Source: Caballeronia arvi (GTDB taxonomy: Bacteria > Pseudomonadota > Gammaproteobacteria > Burkholderiales > Burkholderiaceae). From it: 64,000 nt of DNA. Positions 18,552 through 28,376 of the stretch are shown here, one piece after another. The stretch is taken from NCBI RefSeq assembly GCF_001544695.2, contig NZ_FCOM02000011.1:62001-126000 (forward strand). The letters are read 5' to 3'. The position numbers and the translations under genes are program-made. Under the pieces are notes generated by a model. The model was given only the letters and a program-made list of their open reading frames with translations. It had not been told where the DNA came from and made no database searches. The first letter of the stretch is position 1. Each line of letters opens with the position of its first letter.

Positions 18552-20549
18552 TCACTCGTTTCGCAGCTCGGCGACATCCTCGCGCGGGCCGCTCAGCGCC
18601 GCCTCGCCGCCCGTGTCGTCGAGGCCCGCCCACGGCACGCCGTCGGTGGACTGGCGCCGCGCGGCGGCCACGCACGCGTCCACCAGTTCCCTGAACGACA
18701 CCGCCGCCGAGCTGGTGCGCACGAGCACTTCGCCTTGCAGCGGGCTTTCGGGAAACACCAGTCCGACGATCAGTTCCGCCAGCGGCGCCCGCTGATGCAG
18801 CCGCCGCAGCAGATTGCGCAGATACGGCGGCGACTCGGCCGCATCGAACGACACGACGCAGATGATCGACACGCCCGCGAGGTCCACTTCGCCGAAGCGC
18901 CCGCGCGAGAAGCGCTCGTAGCCCGCGAGATCCGCATGCAGGCCGTGCTTGCGGAATAGCTGCACAGCGATGGCCGCCGCGAGGTCATCGAGTTCGCTGC
19001 GCCCCGCGATGCACAGCACCGACGCCGTGTGTCCTTCCTTTGCGGCGTCGAAGCGAGCGGGCGGCAGCTCGTGCGGCAGCGGCCCGTCGTCCGGGGAATC
19101 CAGGCTCGCGGGCAATTCTTCCTTCGGTACGGCGGTGACCGCCGTGTCTTCCGTGTCCTCCAGTCCTTCGATGATGTCGAGCGCCGATTCGTTGATGCGC
19201 CGCAGCTGATCCGCCGTCACGACACCGCGCAGCACGTCGTTATGGGCGTAGCGCAGACCTTCGAGCGCGACTTCGTCGTAATAGGCGATGAGCGAGCGCT
19301 CCTTCAGCAGCGACTCCGCCTGCACGAGCGCTTCGTCGGGATCGTTCGCGAGCAGGCGCTGATAGAAGTTTTCGGCCGGCGTGAGCGCGGGCCGGTCGCC
19401 GAACAGCACATCGAGAAATTCAAGGCGATCGACGTGGCGGCCGAGAATCACGAGACATAGCGTGAGCGGCGTCGAGAGCACGAGGCCGATCGGCCCCCAG
19501 ATCCAGCTCCAGAAGATCGCCGCGACGATCACCGCGAACGGCGACAGCCCCGTGCTGTGCCCGTACAAGAGCGGCTCGACGACCTGCCCCGCGATGATGT
19601 CCGTGGCGGCGAAGATCACGATGGTCCACACGAGCATCGCCCAGCCGGGGCCAACCGCCGCCGCGAACACGACCGCGATGATCGCCGCGATCCACGTCCC
19701 GACATACGGCACGAAGCGCAGCAGCGCGGTCATCACGCCGAACAGCAGCGCACCCGGCACGCCGATGATCGCAAGCCCTATCGCGATGACGATGCCCGCG
19801 CCCACGTTGATGCCGAGCTGCGCGAGGAAGTAGCGCGACAGGCGCCGCGCGGCTTCGTCCATCGCGGTGGTCGCGCGATGCAGATCGCGCGAGCCGAAGA
19901 GGCGTATCAGCCGGTCGCGCAAATCTTCGCGCTGAAGCAGGATGAACACTGCGACCACCAGCACGATGCCGGTGGTCTCCAGCGGACTGATGACGGGCGA
20001 CAGGAAGCGTTGCGCGAGCTCCAGCGGCGTCGGCGTCGGTTCGTGGACTTCGACGGGCATCGGCTGGTCGATCGGCGACGCGGCCGGGTTGTCCTCGTTC
20101 TTCTGTTCCTGCTCGCGGGCCGGCGACAGGCGCTTGAGCGCATGCGCCGCGCGGCCAAGAAACTCGTCGGCGCGGCCGATCGTCAGCTTCTGCACGGTGT
20201 CGACCTTGCGCTCGACCGCGACCTGATATTTCGGCAGATCGCCCGCAAGCTGCGCGACTTGCGCGCCGATCAGCGCGCCGACCGCGGTCAGCACGGACAG
20301 CGCAATCACCACCGCGACGATCACCGATGGCACCTGGCCGAAGCGCAGCCGCCGCAGGAAGTCGACGAAAGGCGCGAGCAGGAAGCTCAGCAGAATCGCG
20401 AGGATGATCGGAATCATCACCGCGCGTCCGAAATACAGCGCGCAAATGACGACGACGCCCGTCACCAGCGACGCCAGCGCGCGCACGCCGGGCGCTTCGG
20501 GCGGCAGGATCTTCGCGGGTGGCCGGCGCGGCCCGGGTGCTTGCGGCAT
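18552..20549 (-). CDS. AI-2E-family membrane protein with extra C-terminal soluble domain
   Basis: A 665-residue protein. The first ~400 residues are an AI-2E/PerM-type transporter with about eight membrane segments; between segments lies an acidic, Pro-rich loop around residues 140-175. The family includes TqsA, proposed to export autoinducer-2, and many members of unknown substrate. Residues ~400-665 are unusual: a linker, then an alpha/beta region near 530-640 (TASVLCIAGRSELDDLAAAIA, then VSIICVVSFD and AELIVGLVFPES) resembling a Rossmann or cobalamin-binding-like fold. Typical members end near 350-400 residues. The start ATG precedes a Pro-rich tail and the first helix. Confidence 0.85.
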   Translation of the reverse strand: MPQAPGPRRPPAKILPPEAPGVRALASLVTGVVVICALYFGRAVMIPIILAILLSFLLAPFVDFLRRLRFGQVPSVIVAVVIALSVLTAVGALIGAQVAQLAGDLPKYQVAVERKVDTVQKLTIGRADEFLGRAAHALKRLSPAREQEQKNEDNPAASPIDQPMPVEVHEPTPTPLELAQRFLSPVISPLETTGIVLVVAVFILLQREDLRDRLIRLFGSRDLHRATTAMDEAARRLSRYFLAQLGINVGAGIVIAIGLAIIGVPGALLFGVMTALLRFVPYVGTWIAAIIAVVFAAAVGPGWAMLVWTIVIFAATDIIAGQVVEPLLYGHSTGLSPFAVIVAAIFWSWIWGPIGLVLSTPLTLCLVILGRHVDRLEFLDVLFGDRPALTPAENFYQRLLANDPDEALVQAESLLKERSLIAYYDEVALEGLRYAHNDVLRGVVTADQLRRINESALDIIEGLEDTEDTAVTAVPKEELPASLDSPDDGPLPHELPPARFDAAKEGHTASVLCIAGRSELDDLAAAIAVQLFRKHGLHADLAGYERFSRGRFGEVDLAGVSIICVVSFDAAESPPYLRNLLRRLHQRAPLAELIVGLVFPESPLQGEVLVRTSSAAVSFRELVDACVAAARRQSTDGVPWAGLDDTGGEAALSGPREDVAELRNE

Positions 20550-20656
20550 GGGTAACGGCTCGCTGTTGGAGTGAAGGCAGGCGGCGCCCGGCGGGTGCGG
20601 GAGGCAACATCAATAAAGCAAGGCACGTGCCGTCGAGCGCGTGCCCGCCCCGCAAA

Positions 20657-20674
20657 GGTGAGCCGGTTCGGGAG
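20657..20674 (+). repeat. 18-bp dispersed motif, copy 4
   Basis: GGTGAGCCGGTTCGGGAG. Confidence 0.7.
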
Positions 20675-20700
20675 CCGAATTCTACTGCAACCGGTGCAAC

Positions 20701-20718
20701 GGTGAGGAAATACGGGAG
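20701..20718 (+). repeat. 18-bp dispersed motif, copy 5
   Basis: GGTGAGGAAATACGGGAG, 44 bases (start to start) after copy 4. Confidence 0.7.
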
Positions 20719-20835
20719 TGACGCGGGGAGGCGCGGGAGTTGCGGCGTGCTCTATCGAAATGATCGAAACAATCAGTTGGATGCGCGCACGAAGCGCGTG
20801 CGACATTGGCGCAACTGGAACGCACGGGACTCATC

Positions 20836-21018
20836 ATGGCAGTCGATTCACCCTGCATCAGCATCTGCAAGTTCGACGAGAAAACCGGCTTCTGCATCGG
20901 CTGTTTGCGTACGAAAGACGAATGCAAACAGTGGAAGAAGATGAAGGACAAGCATCGCGTGCGGATCATCGACGACCGGTCCGCGCGCAAGGCGAAGCTC
21001 AAAAAGCACAAGAAGTAG
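20836..21018 (+). CDS. DUF1289 small cysteine protein
   Basis: A 60-residue basic protein. The N-terminal half has the cysteine pattern of DUF1289 (CISICKF, then FCIGCLRTKDEC), which could bind a metal or Fe-S centre; the C-terminal half is very Lys/Arg-rich. An upstream in-frame ATG at 20806 is possible but the shorter form matches family length. Function is unknown. Confidence 0.85.
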   Translation: MAVDSPCISICKFDEKTGFCIGCLRTKDECKQWKKMKDKHRVRIIDDRSARKAKLKKHKK

Positions 21019-21126
21019 GCACCGCGTAAGAACAAACGCTGGACTGGTCGGGCGTAGGGTGATCGCGGATTACTGACTGCGCCGGGACTACACTGGAAGC
21101 GCCATCGGCTCTCCGTGGAGTCCGCC

Positions 21127-21429
21127 ATGAAACTGACGACAGCCGCATTCGTTTTCGCGTCTTCCTTCGCTGCATCCGCCGCTTTCGCGCAACTGCATCC
21201 GAGCGCCGAAACCGACATGTACGCGCCGCAGAACAGTACGAAGCTCATGCCGAACGCACCGCTCGGCAGTCAATATCCGACGCACGGCAACGCGCAAGCG
21301 GGCGAGCTCAATCTCAATCCGAGCGATCCGCGCGCTCAACTGGTCAACGGCCTGCCGAACAACGCGAATAGCGGCGGCTACGGCTCGCCGCTCGCGGGCA
21401 ACAAGGCGAACGTGCCTCGCGGCGAATAA
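21127..21429 (+). CDS. Secreted small protein, unknown function
   Basis: A 100-residue protein with a signal peptide (cleavage after AFA, near residue 21) and a Pro/Asn/Gly-rich mature part with no cysteine. GGAG lies ten bases before the ATG at 21127. It is probably periplasmic. No family was recognised. Confidence 0.75.
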   Translation: MKLTTAAFVFASSFAASAAFAQLHPSAETDMYAPQNSTKLMPNAPLGSQYPTHGNAQAGELNLNPSDPRAQLVNGLPNNANSGGYGSPLAGNKANVPRGE

Positions 21430-21588
21430 ATCCAAAGTGAGCCGAAATAAAAGACTGCCCTCACCGTTCTCGTTTCGAGAATAGTGATTTGAATTTCCCC
21501 GGTATTCAGCTTCATCACGCAAGAACCCATACTTGGTTTCACGCGGCGGACCTCTCCCGCCCGACACGATCAACCAAGGAGACTTGCC

Positions 21589-22209
21589 ATGAAGCTTTAC
21601 TACCATCCGCTGTCCGGGCATGCTCACCGCGCGCGTCTTTTCCTGAGTCTGCTTTCGATCGAGCACGAAGAAGTCTTCGTCGATCTCGCGGCCGCCGCGC
21701 ACAAGACGCCTGAATATCTGAAGCTGAACAGCTTCGGCCAGATTCCCGTTCTAGTCGATGGCGACAACGTGATCGCCGATTCGAACGCGATCCTCGTCTA
21801 TCTCGCGAAAAAAGCGGGCGCCGCGCAATGGCTTCCCGAGACGCCCGCGCAAGCCGCCGCCGTGCAGCGCTGGCTCTCCGTCGCGGCGGGACAGATCGCG
21901 TTCGGCCCCGGCGCCGCGCGGCTCATCACGGTGTTCGGCGCGAAATTCAACGCGGATGAAGTCATCGCCCGCGCGCATGCCGTGCTCAAGGTGATCGACG
22001 TGGAACTGGCGAATCGCAAGTGGATCGCCGATTCCGGCAGCGCGCATCCGACCATCGCCGATATCGCGCTCTACAGCTATATCTCGAGCGCTCCCGAAGG
22101 CAACGTCGATCTCGCCGCTTACGCGAACGTGAACGCGTGGCTCGCGCGTGTCGAAGCGCTGCCCGGCTTCGTTCCGTTTCAAAAGACGGCCGCGGGTCTC
22201 GCGGCGTAA
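21589..22209 (+). CDS. Glutathione S-transferase
   Basis: A 206-residue GST: thioredoxin-fold half with the glutathione-binding [27 protein letters not shown] stretch at about 45-73, then an all-helical half with the conserved [11 protein letters not shown] block. AAGGAGA precedes the ATG. It lies 64 bases upstream of a flavin/ferredoxin reductase fusion in the same direction, which suggests a joint role in detoxification or redox chemistry. The substrate is unknown. Confidence 0.9.
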   Translation: MKLYYHPLSGHAHRARLFLSLLSIEHEEVFVDLAAAAHKTPEYLKLNSFGQIPVLVDGDNVIADSNAILVYLAKKAGAAQWLPETPAQAAAVQRWLSVAAGQIAFGPGAARLITVFGAKFNADEVIARAHAVLKVIDVELANRKWIADSGSAHPTIADIALYSYISSAPEGNVDLAAYANVNAWLARVEALPGFVPFQKTAAGLAA

Positions 22210-22273
22210 AGTGAGCGCGGCGGCGACGCGCGTTCGCGTGGCCGCCGCGCACGAATCGAAGAGGCATACGATC

Positions 22274-24349
22274 ATGTCCGCTTCCGCCCCCGTTGTTGTG
22301 ACACCGTCGCCGTGGCATCGCGGCGAAATCGCCATTCAGAAGGCCTTCGGCGCGTTCGAGCGCATGGACGGCGTCGGACGGCGCGTCGTGCGCGATCACA
22401 TGCCGGATCAGCATCGCCAGTTCTTCGCGCAACTGCCGTTCATCGTGGCCGGTTCGGTCGATGAGCACGGCGATCCGTGGGCGACGCTCTTCGCCGGCCA
22501 TCCCGGCTTCATGCGTACGCCCGATGCGAAAACACTGGCGATGACCCGCGCGCGCGATCCGCTCGATCCCGCCGACGCCGGCATGCACGACGGCGCGTCG
22601 GTGGGACTGCTCGGCATCGAATTGCATACGCGCCGCCGCAACCGCATGAACGGCGTGATCCGTCGCGATGGCGCGGATGCCGCATTCGATGTGGCCGTCG
22701 AGCAGAGTTACGGCAATTGCCCGCAGTACATCCAGTTGCGCGATTTCGAATTCGTGCGCGATCCCGCCGTGCCTTCTCCGGTACCGCCGCTCGCGCTCGA
22801 TGCGTTGTCGCCGCGCGCAAAGTCGATGATCGAGAGCGCGGATACGTTCTTCGTCGCGTCGTATTTCGATCGCGAGGACGGACATCGGCAAGTGGATGTG
22901 TCGCATCGCGGCGGCAAGCCGGGATTCGTGCGCGTGGCCGACGACGGCGCCCTCACCATCCCCGATTTCGCAGGCAATCTCTTCTTCAACACGCTCGGCA
23001 ATATTCTCGTGAACGGCCGCGCGGGACTCGTGTTCGCCGACTTCGAAACGGGCGACCTGCTGCAACTCGCGGGCGACGCTGAGGTGCTGCTCGATTCGCC
23101 CGAAATCGCCGCTTTCCAAGGCGCGGAGCGGCTGTGGCGCTTCACGCCGCGGCGTATCGTGTATCGCGCTCAGGCGCTGCCGCTGCGATGGAAGGCGCGT
23201 GACGAAGGTGCGTCGCCGAATTCGCTGATGACCGGCGACTGGCGGCAGGTCGACGAGCGCATGAAGGCCGCCGCGCTCGCGAACGCGTGGCGCACGTTCC
23301 GCGTGAGCAAGATCGTCGACGAAAGCGCTGCGATCCGCTCGTTCCATCTCGAACCGGCGGACGGCGCGGGCATCGTGCCGCACAAGGCCGGCCAGCACTT
23401 GCCGATCCGCGTCACATTGCCGAGCGAGACCAAGCCGATGATCCGCACGTACACGCTGTCGGTGGCGCCGTCGGACGGCGTGTACCGGATCAGCGTGAAG
23501 CGCGATGGACGCGTGTCCGCGCATCTGCACGACACGCTGAAAGCCGGCGACATCGTCGAAGCGCGCGCACCGGCGGGCGACTTCACGATCGACCCGTTAG
23601 AGCGGCGTCCGGCTGTGCTGATGGCGGCGGGCGTCGGCATCACGCCGATGCTCGCGATGCTGCGGCACATCGTCTACGAAGGCCTGAGAAAGCGGCGCGT
23701 GCGGCCGGTATGGATGATCGTGTCGGCGCATTCGCTCGCGAGCCGCGCGTTCGCACGGGAAATCGACGCGCTCGCGCAAAGCTCGGGCGGCGCCGTCAAC
23801 GTGATCCGCGTGCTGAGCGACACGAACGGCGCGCAGATCGAACGCGATTACGACGTGTCGGGGCGCATCGATATCGATCTGCTGACGAGCCGACTGCCCT
23901 TCAACGACTACGACTTCTATCTGTGCGGGCCGGGCACGTTCATGCAGACGATCTACGACGGCCTGCGCGCGCTCAACGTTTCCGATGCGCGCATTCACGC
24001 GGAGGCATTCGGTCCATCGGCGCTGAAGCGCGCGGCGGATCGCGGCGCGGACGTGAAGCCGATGCGTCCGGCCGCCGCCGAGCCCGTCAAGATCGAATTC
24101 CTGAAGTCGGCCAAGAGCGCGCAGTGGAAGCCGGGCTGCGGCACGCTGCTCGAACTGGCCGAGGCAAGCGGCCTGTCGCCGGAGTTCAATTGCCGCGGCG
24201 GGACGTGCGGAACCTGCAGGACGCGCATCGTGAAAGGCGCGGTGTCGTATGAAAACGAGCCGGCGTTCCATGTCGGCGATAACGAAGCGCTGATCTGCTG
24301 CGCGCTGCCCGCAGCCGACTCGGACGGGACACTGCAACTCGATCTCTAG
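22274..24349 (+). CDS. PNPOx-like / ferredoxin reductase / 2Fe-2S fusion protein
   Basis: A 691-residue, three-part redox protein. Residues ~1-220 resemble the FMN-binding pyridoxamine-phosphate-oxidase fold. Residues ~335-560 are a ferredoxin-NADP reductase module (FAD motif RTYTLSVAPSDG, NAD-binding AAGVGITPMLAML). The C-terminus is a plant-type 2Fe-2S ferredoxin with ligands C640, C645, C648 and C675 or C676. Electrons would pass from NAD(P)H via FAD to the iron-sulfur centre, and possibly to the flavin-like N-terminal domain. The ATG at 22274 was chosen over a longer frame because it sits behind AGAGG. GST lies upstream and a LysR gene downstream. Confidence 0.9.
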   Translation: MSASAPVVVTPSPWHRGEIAIQKAFGAFERMDGVGRRVVRDHMPDQHRQFFAQLPFIVAGSVDEHGDPWATLFAGHPGFMRTPDAKTLAMTRARDPLDPADAGMHDGASVGLLGIELHTRRRNRMNGVIRRDGADAAFDVAVEQSYGNCPQYIQLRDFEFVRDPAVPSPVPPLALDALSPRAKSMIESADTFFVASYFDREDGHRQVDVSHRGGKPGFVRVADDGALTIPDFAGNLFFNTLGNILVNGRAGLVFADFETGDLLQLAGDAEVLLDSPEIAAFQGAERLWRFTPRRIVYRAQALPLRWKARDEGASPNSLMTGDWRQVDERMKAAALANAWRTFRVSKIVDESAAIRSFHLEPADGAGIVPHKAGQHLPIRVTLPSETKPMIRTYTLSVAPSDGVYRISVKRDGRVSAHLHDTLKAGDIVEARAPAGDFTIDPLERRPAVLMAAGVGITPMLAMLRHIVYEGLRKRRVRPVWMIVSAHSLASRAFAREIDALAQSSGGAVNVIRVLSDTNGAQIERDYDVSGRIDIDLLTSRLPFNDYDFYLCGPGTFMQTIYDGLRALNVSDARIHAEAFGPSALKRAADRGADVKPMRPAAAEPVKIEFLKSAKSAQWKPGCGTLLELAEASGLSPEFNCRGGTCGTCRTRIVKGAVSYENEPAFHVGDNEALICCALPAADSDGTLQLDL

Positions 24350-24416
24350 ATTGTGTCGGGCGCGCCGATCCTCGACAATGCACGGCATCTTTTCAGCGGA
24401 TGCCCGGCGCGCTCAC

Positions 24417-25316
24417 ATGGACCGATTACAGGCAATGACGACCTTCGTCACGGTGGTCGAGACGGGCGGCTTCGCATCGGCGGCGCGCAAGCTGGATGTA
24501 TCGCCATCGGTCGTGAGCCGCGTCGTGACGGAGCTGGAAGAGCATCTCGGCGTGCGGCTGCTCACGCGCACGACGCGCGTCGTGCGTCTCACCGACACCG
24601 GCAGCGGCTATTTCGAGGACTGCCGCCGCATTCTCGGTGAAATCGATATCGCCGAGCTTTCCGCGACGGGCACGCATTCGTCGCCGCGCGGCCTGCTCTC
24701 GATCACCGCGCCGGTCATGTTCGGCCGCCTGCATGTCACGCCGATCGTGCTCGACTATCTCCGGCGCTATCCCGAAACCGATGCGAACTGCTGGTTCGTC
24801 GACCGCGTCGTGAATCTCGTCGATGAAGGCATCGATGTCGCGGTTCGTATCGCGCAACTGCCGGACTCGTCGTTGCAGGCGATCAATGTCGGACGCGTGC
24901 GGCGCGTGCTGTGCGCCTCGCCCGCGTATCTCGAACAGCACGGCACGCCGCGTCATCCGGACGAACTCGCGGAGCATGTCGTGATCGCGTCGACGGGTTC
25001 GTCGACGCCGCCGGAATGGCGTCTTCAGGATGGCGAGCGGCAGATCGCCGTGCGCACCCATGCGCGCTTCACGACGACCACCAACGATTCGGCCATTGCC
25101 GCCGCACTCGCCGATTTCGGCATCGCGCGGCTGATGTCGTATCAGGTCGCGCAGCATGTGAGCGAAGGGCGGCTCGTCATCGTGTTGCCCGATTTCGAGC
25201 CGCCGCCCTTGCCGATTCATCTCGTGCATCGCGAAGGACGCCATGTCGCGCAGAAGGTGCGCGCGTTCCTCGATCTCGCCGTGAGCACGCTGCGCGCCGA
25301 CGATACGCTGCGCTGA
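24417..25316 (+). CDS. LysR-family transcriptional regulator
   Basis: A 299-residue regulator: winged HTH at about 5-63 (ASAARKLDVSPSVVSRVVTELE, then TRTTRVVRLTDTG) and a periplasmic-binding-protein-like effector domain of the AaeR/CrgA subgroup, which often starts GLLSITAPVMFGR. It follows the PNPOx-ferredoxin gene by 67 bases in the same direction rather than divergently, so it may be the last gene of that unit. Effector and targets are unknown. Confidence 0.88.
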   Translation: MDRLQAMTTFVTVVETGGFASAARKLDVSPSVVSRVVTELEEHLGVRLLTRTTRVVRLTDTGSGYFEDCRRILGEIDIAELSATGTHSSPRGLLSITAPVMFGRLHVTPIVLDYLRRYPETDANCWFVDRVVNLVDEGIDVAVRIAQLPDSSLQAINVGRVRRVLCASPAYLEQHGTPRHPDELAEHVVIASTGSSTPPEWRLQDGERQIAVRTHARFTTTTNDSAIAAALADFGIARLMSYQVAQHVSEGRLVIVLPDFEPPPLPIHLVHREGRHVAQKVRAFLDLAVSTLRADDTLR

Positions 25317-25491
25317 TCCCCGCGCACCCATACGCACCGCGCGTGACAATTCGTCCATGATCGGGAAATCGAACGCCCGTTAGCACGACCGCCGTGCAAA
25401 ATGCCGGCAAAACATGCAACATAGCTGTCTCGAACGATCGCACCGATCGGCGCGCTTTCGGCTTATCTGAACCCTTACCGGCTCACGCACC

Positions 25492-26967
25492 ATGACGAAA
25501 CCAACTTCTCCTTCGAACGAACGCCCGCTCGACATGATCATCTTCGGCGGCGGCGGAGACCTCGCCGCGCGCAAGCTGCTGCCGGCGCTTTACATGGCGC
25601 ACACGCACTGCAACCTGCCCGCCGACACGCGCATTCTCGCGATCGGCCGCAAGGACTGGTCGCGCGAGGATTATCTGAAGAACTTCATGGAAGAACAGGC
25701 GCGCCCGTTCATCGAATCGAAAGTCTTCGATGCGCAGTCGTGGGACAAATTCCTCGCGCTGTTCGACTATGTGCGCATCGATGTCGAGAATCCGTCGGAC
25801 TTCCAGCGTCTCGCACAAGCCGTGCGTCCGGGCTCGCAGCGCGTACTCTATCTGTCGACGTCGCCGGAACTGTTCGTGACCATCTGCGAGAACCTCGACA
25901 GCGCCGGCATCCTCGATGACAACGCGCGCGTCGTGCTGGAAAAGCCGCTCGGCCACGATCTCGCCTCCGCGGTCGCGATCAACGATGCGGTCGGCAAGCA
26001 CTTCAAGGAAGAGCAGATTTATCGCATCGACCATTATCTCGGCAAGGAAACCGTGCAGAACCTGATGGTCCTGCGCTTCGGCAATGCGATCTTCGGGCCG
26101 CTGTGGCAATCGCCATATATCAAGAGCGTGCAGATCACGGTGTCGGAGACGGTCGGCGTGGGCAGCCGCGCGGGGTTCTACGATCACACCGGCGCCTTGC
26201 GCGACATGGTGCAGAACCACTTGCTGCAACTGCTGTGCATCGTCGCGATGGAGCCGCCCGTATCGCTCGATCCGGACGCCGTGCGCGACGAAAAGCTGAA
26301 GGTGCTGAAGTCGCTGCGTCCGATGACCGTCGCCGATATCGCACGCGACACGGTGCGCGGCCAGTACACGGCGGGCGCGGTGGGCGGCGAGGCGGTGAAG
26401 GGTTATCTCGAGGAACAGAACGTTCCGGCCGACAGCCGCGCGGAAACCTTCGTCGCGTTGCGCGCGCATATCAACAACTGGCGCTGGGCCAACGTGCCGT
26501 TCTTCCTGCGCACCGGCAAGCGCATGCAGAATCGCCGCTCGGAGATCGTCATCGACTTCGCGGATCTGCCGTTTTCGATCATTCCGGAAGGTCCGCGTCA
26601 CTACGGCAACCGGCTCACCATCACGCTCCAGCCGGAAGAATCCATCCAGTTGCAGATGATGGCGAAGGAACCGGGCAGCGGCATGCACATGCAGCCCGTG
26701 ACGCTCAATCTCGATCTCCAGCAAGCGATGACGCAGCGCCGCGCCGAGGCGTACGAGCGTTTGCTGATCGACGTGATTCGCGGCCGTCTCACGCACTTCA
26801 TGCGGCGCGACGAACTGGAAGCGGCATGGACGTGGGTCGAGCCGATTCTCAACGGCTGGAAAGAACTGGGCGACCGGCCGCGCGGCTATACGGCGGGAAC
26901 GTTCGGGCCGGCGGCATCGAGTGCGTTGATGGCGCGCGAGAATCAGGCTTGGGCGGAAGAGGCTTGA
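25492..26967 (+). CDS. zwf: Glucose-6-phosphate 1-dehydrogenase
   Basis: A 491-residue enzyme oxidising glucose 6-phosphate to 6-phosphogluconolactone, feeding the pentose-phosphate and Entner-Doudoroff pathways. The N-terminal FGGGGDLAARKLLPALY block binds NAD(P), and the active-site sequence RIDHYLGKE places D180, H181 and K185. Length and the C-terminal sugar-binding domain are normal. It stands alone here, without pgl, hexR or glk next to it, so it may be one of several copies. Confidence 0.95.
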   Translation: MTKPTSPSNERPLDMIIFGGGGDLAARKLLPALYMAHTHCNLPADTRILAIGRKDWSREDYLKNFMEEQARPFIESKVFDAQSWDKFLALFDYVRIDVENPSDFQRLAQAVRPGSQRVLYLSTSPELFVTICENLDSAGILDDNARVVLEKPLGHDLASAVAINDAVGKHFKEEQIYRIDHYLGKETVQNLMVLRFGNAIFGPLWQSPYIKSVQITVSETVGVGSRAGFYDHTGALRDMVQNHLLQLLCIVAMEPPVSLDPDAVRDEKLKVLKSLRPMTVADIARDTVRGQYTAGAVGGEAVKGYLEEQNVPADSRAETFVALRAHINNWRWANVPFFLRTGKRMQNRRSEIVIDFADLPFSIIPEGPRHYGNRLTITLQPEESIQLQMMAKEPGSGMHMQPVTLNLDLQQAMTQRRAEAYERLLIDVIRGRLTHFMRRDELEAAWTWVEPILNGWKELGDRPRGYTAGTFGPAASSALMARENQAWAEEA

Positions 26968-26994
26968 TGCCGGGCTGGATTCGCTGATTCAGGC

Positions 26995-28287
26995 TTACCG
27001 CATCGCGGCGTGTGGCGCTTTTCTTGCTGCCCGCGCCGCGCCCGCCGCCATCACCGCCGACAGCACCACGATCCCGCCGAGAATCCCGCCGAGCCTCATC
27101 AGCGCCGGCATCGGGTCCGACGACCAGTGATGGTCCTGCACGAAGACCATGATGAACGCGATGCCGAACTGCCGCCCGACATAGCTCGCGCCTTGCGTGC
27201 CGGTCTGCACGTGGCAGCCGATCCATACGCCCGCGCACAGCGCGATCATGCAGGCGAACGCGTTGTCGCCGAGCAAGGGCAGCAGCGCGAGACTCACCGC
27301 ACCCGCCAGCAGGCAGCCGACGAAGCGCTGAATCATGCGCTCCGCGATCGGCTTGTGCGTCGGCTTGCCGAGCGCCGATGCGGGCAGGATCAGCACGGCG
27401 ATCGCCGTGACCATTGCCTGCGCGAAGCCGGGCAGGTCCCATACGTAGGCAAGCGATGCCAGGATCATCACCGACCACGCGCTTTGCCAGCCGAGCCGCT
27501 TGCGCATTGCGAGCGCGCTTTGCTCGGCGCGCGCCGCGTGGGTCGCATCGAGCGCCTGCACGGCCAGAGCCGCATCGGACGGCATGACGGTAACGATTTG
27601 CGCATTGGCGCCGTCGACGCGATCGATCGTCGATGCCGCCTGTGCGCGCGGCACCGGCGCCGCGCCGCGCGACTTGCGATAGTGCTGCACGCCCGCATGA
27701 AACAGCGCCGACACTGCCACGCACGCCACCGTCCCGACGACCACTTCCGCGACGCGCAATAGCGCGAAGGACGCCGTCGCCGCCGCGGACACGAGCCGAT
27801 GCGCCTCGAAAATCACCATCAGCGACGTGACCGCGCCGAGCACCCACGCGTAGCCCGCATCGGAAACGAGCGCGCGGTACACCGCTACGCCCGTGATCAC
27901 GCCGAGGAGCGGCACGAAGATCCACGGCACATCGCCGATGACGGGTCCGGCCGCCGCGCCGATCAGCGCGCCCGCGACCGTGCCGACCACGCGCTGCACG
28001 CCGCGCTGCGCGCATGCGGAGAACTTCGACTGCATCACCGCGAAGCCGCTGATCGCCGCCCACCAGATGTTGCTCAGGTGAAACGCATAGGCGAGCGCCA
28101 CGGCGAGCCCGACGGAGAGCATCGCTTGCGTGGCGAAGAGCGCGCGCGCCGGCGTCGGCCTGATCGCGATCAGCTCGCGCCCGAGCGACGCAAACGCATC
28201 GCCGACGATGCGAACGAGCGTGCCCAGTGCAGCGGCGCTTTCATGAAGGATCGGCTGGGCGCTTCGGGGAGAATCGTCGGTTGGCAT
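26995..28287 (-). CDS. FUSC-family inner-membrane protein
   Basis: A 430-residue protein with two blocks of membrane helices separated by a soluble linker at about 205-275, as in the FUSC/aromatic acid exporter (AaeB-like) family. The second block contains the family's conserved WQSAWSVMILASLAYVWDLPG-type start. Such proteins export aromatic acids or toxic compounds with a membrane-fusion partner; no partner gene is adjacent. The frame extends upstream as an antisense shadow; the ATG at 28287 gives a normal N-terminus. It converges on zwf. Confidence 0.8.
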   Translation of the reverse strand: MPTDDSPRSAQPILHESAAALGTLVRIVGDAFASLGRELIAIRPTPARALFATQAMLSVGLAVALAYAFHLSNIWWAAISGFAVMQSKFSACAQRGVQRVVGTVAGALIGAAAGPVIGDVPWIFVPLLGVITGVAVYRALVSDAGYAWVLGAVTSLMVIFEAHRLVSAAATASFALLRVAEVVVGTVACVAVSALFHAGVQHYRKSRGAAPVPRAQAASTIDRVDGANAQIVTVMPSDAALAVQALDATHAARAEQSALAMRKRLGWQSAWSVMILASLAYVWDLPGFAQAMVTAIAVLILPASALGKPTHKPIAERMIQRFVGCLLAGAVSLALLPLLGDNAFACMIALCAGVWIGCHVQTGTQGASYVGRQFGIAFIMVFVQDHHWSSDPMPALMRLGGILGGIVVLSAVMAAGAARAARKAPHAAMR

Positions 28288-28376
28288 CGTTCTGGCGATT
28301 GATCGGGCGTTTGACTTGAGCGTAGCCGCCCGTCGCCCGGATGCAAAGCCGAACTGCGCGAGGTGCGGCAAATCCG

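Larger units (their letters stand above)
20550..20835. other. Intergenic region with two motif copies
   Basis: About 290 bases between divergent genes. It contains two copies of the 18-bp motif 44 bases apart (20657 and 20701). No gene is supported. Confidence 0.5.
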
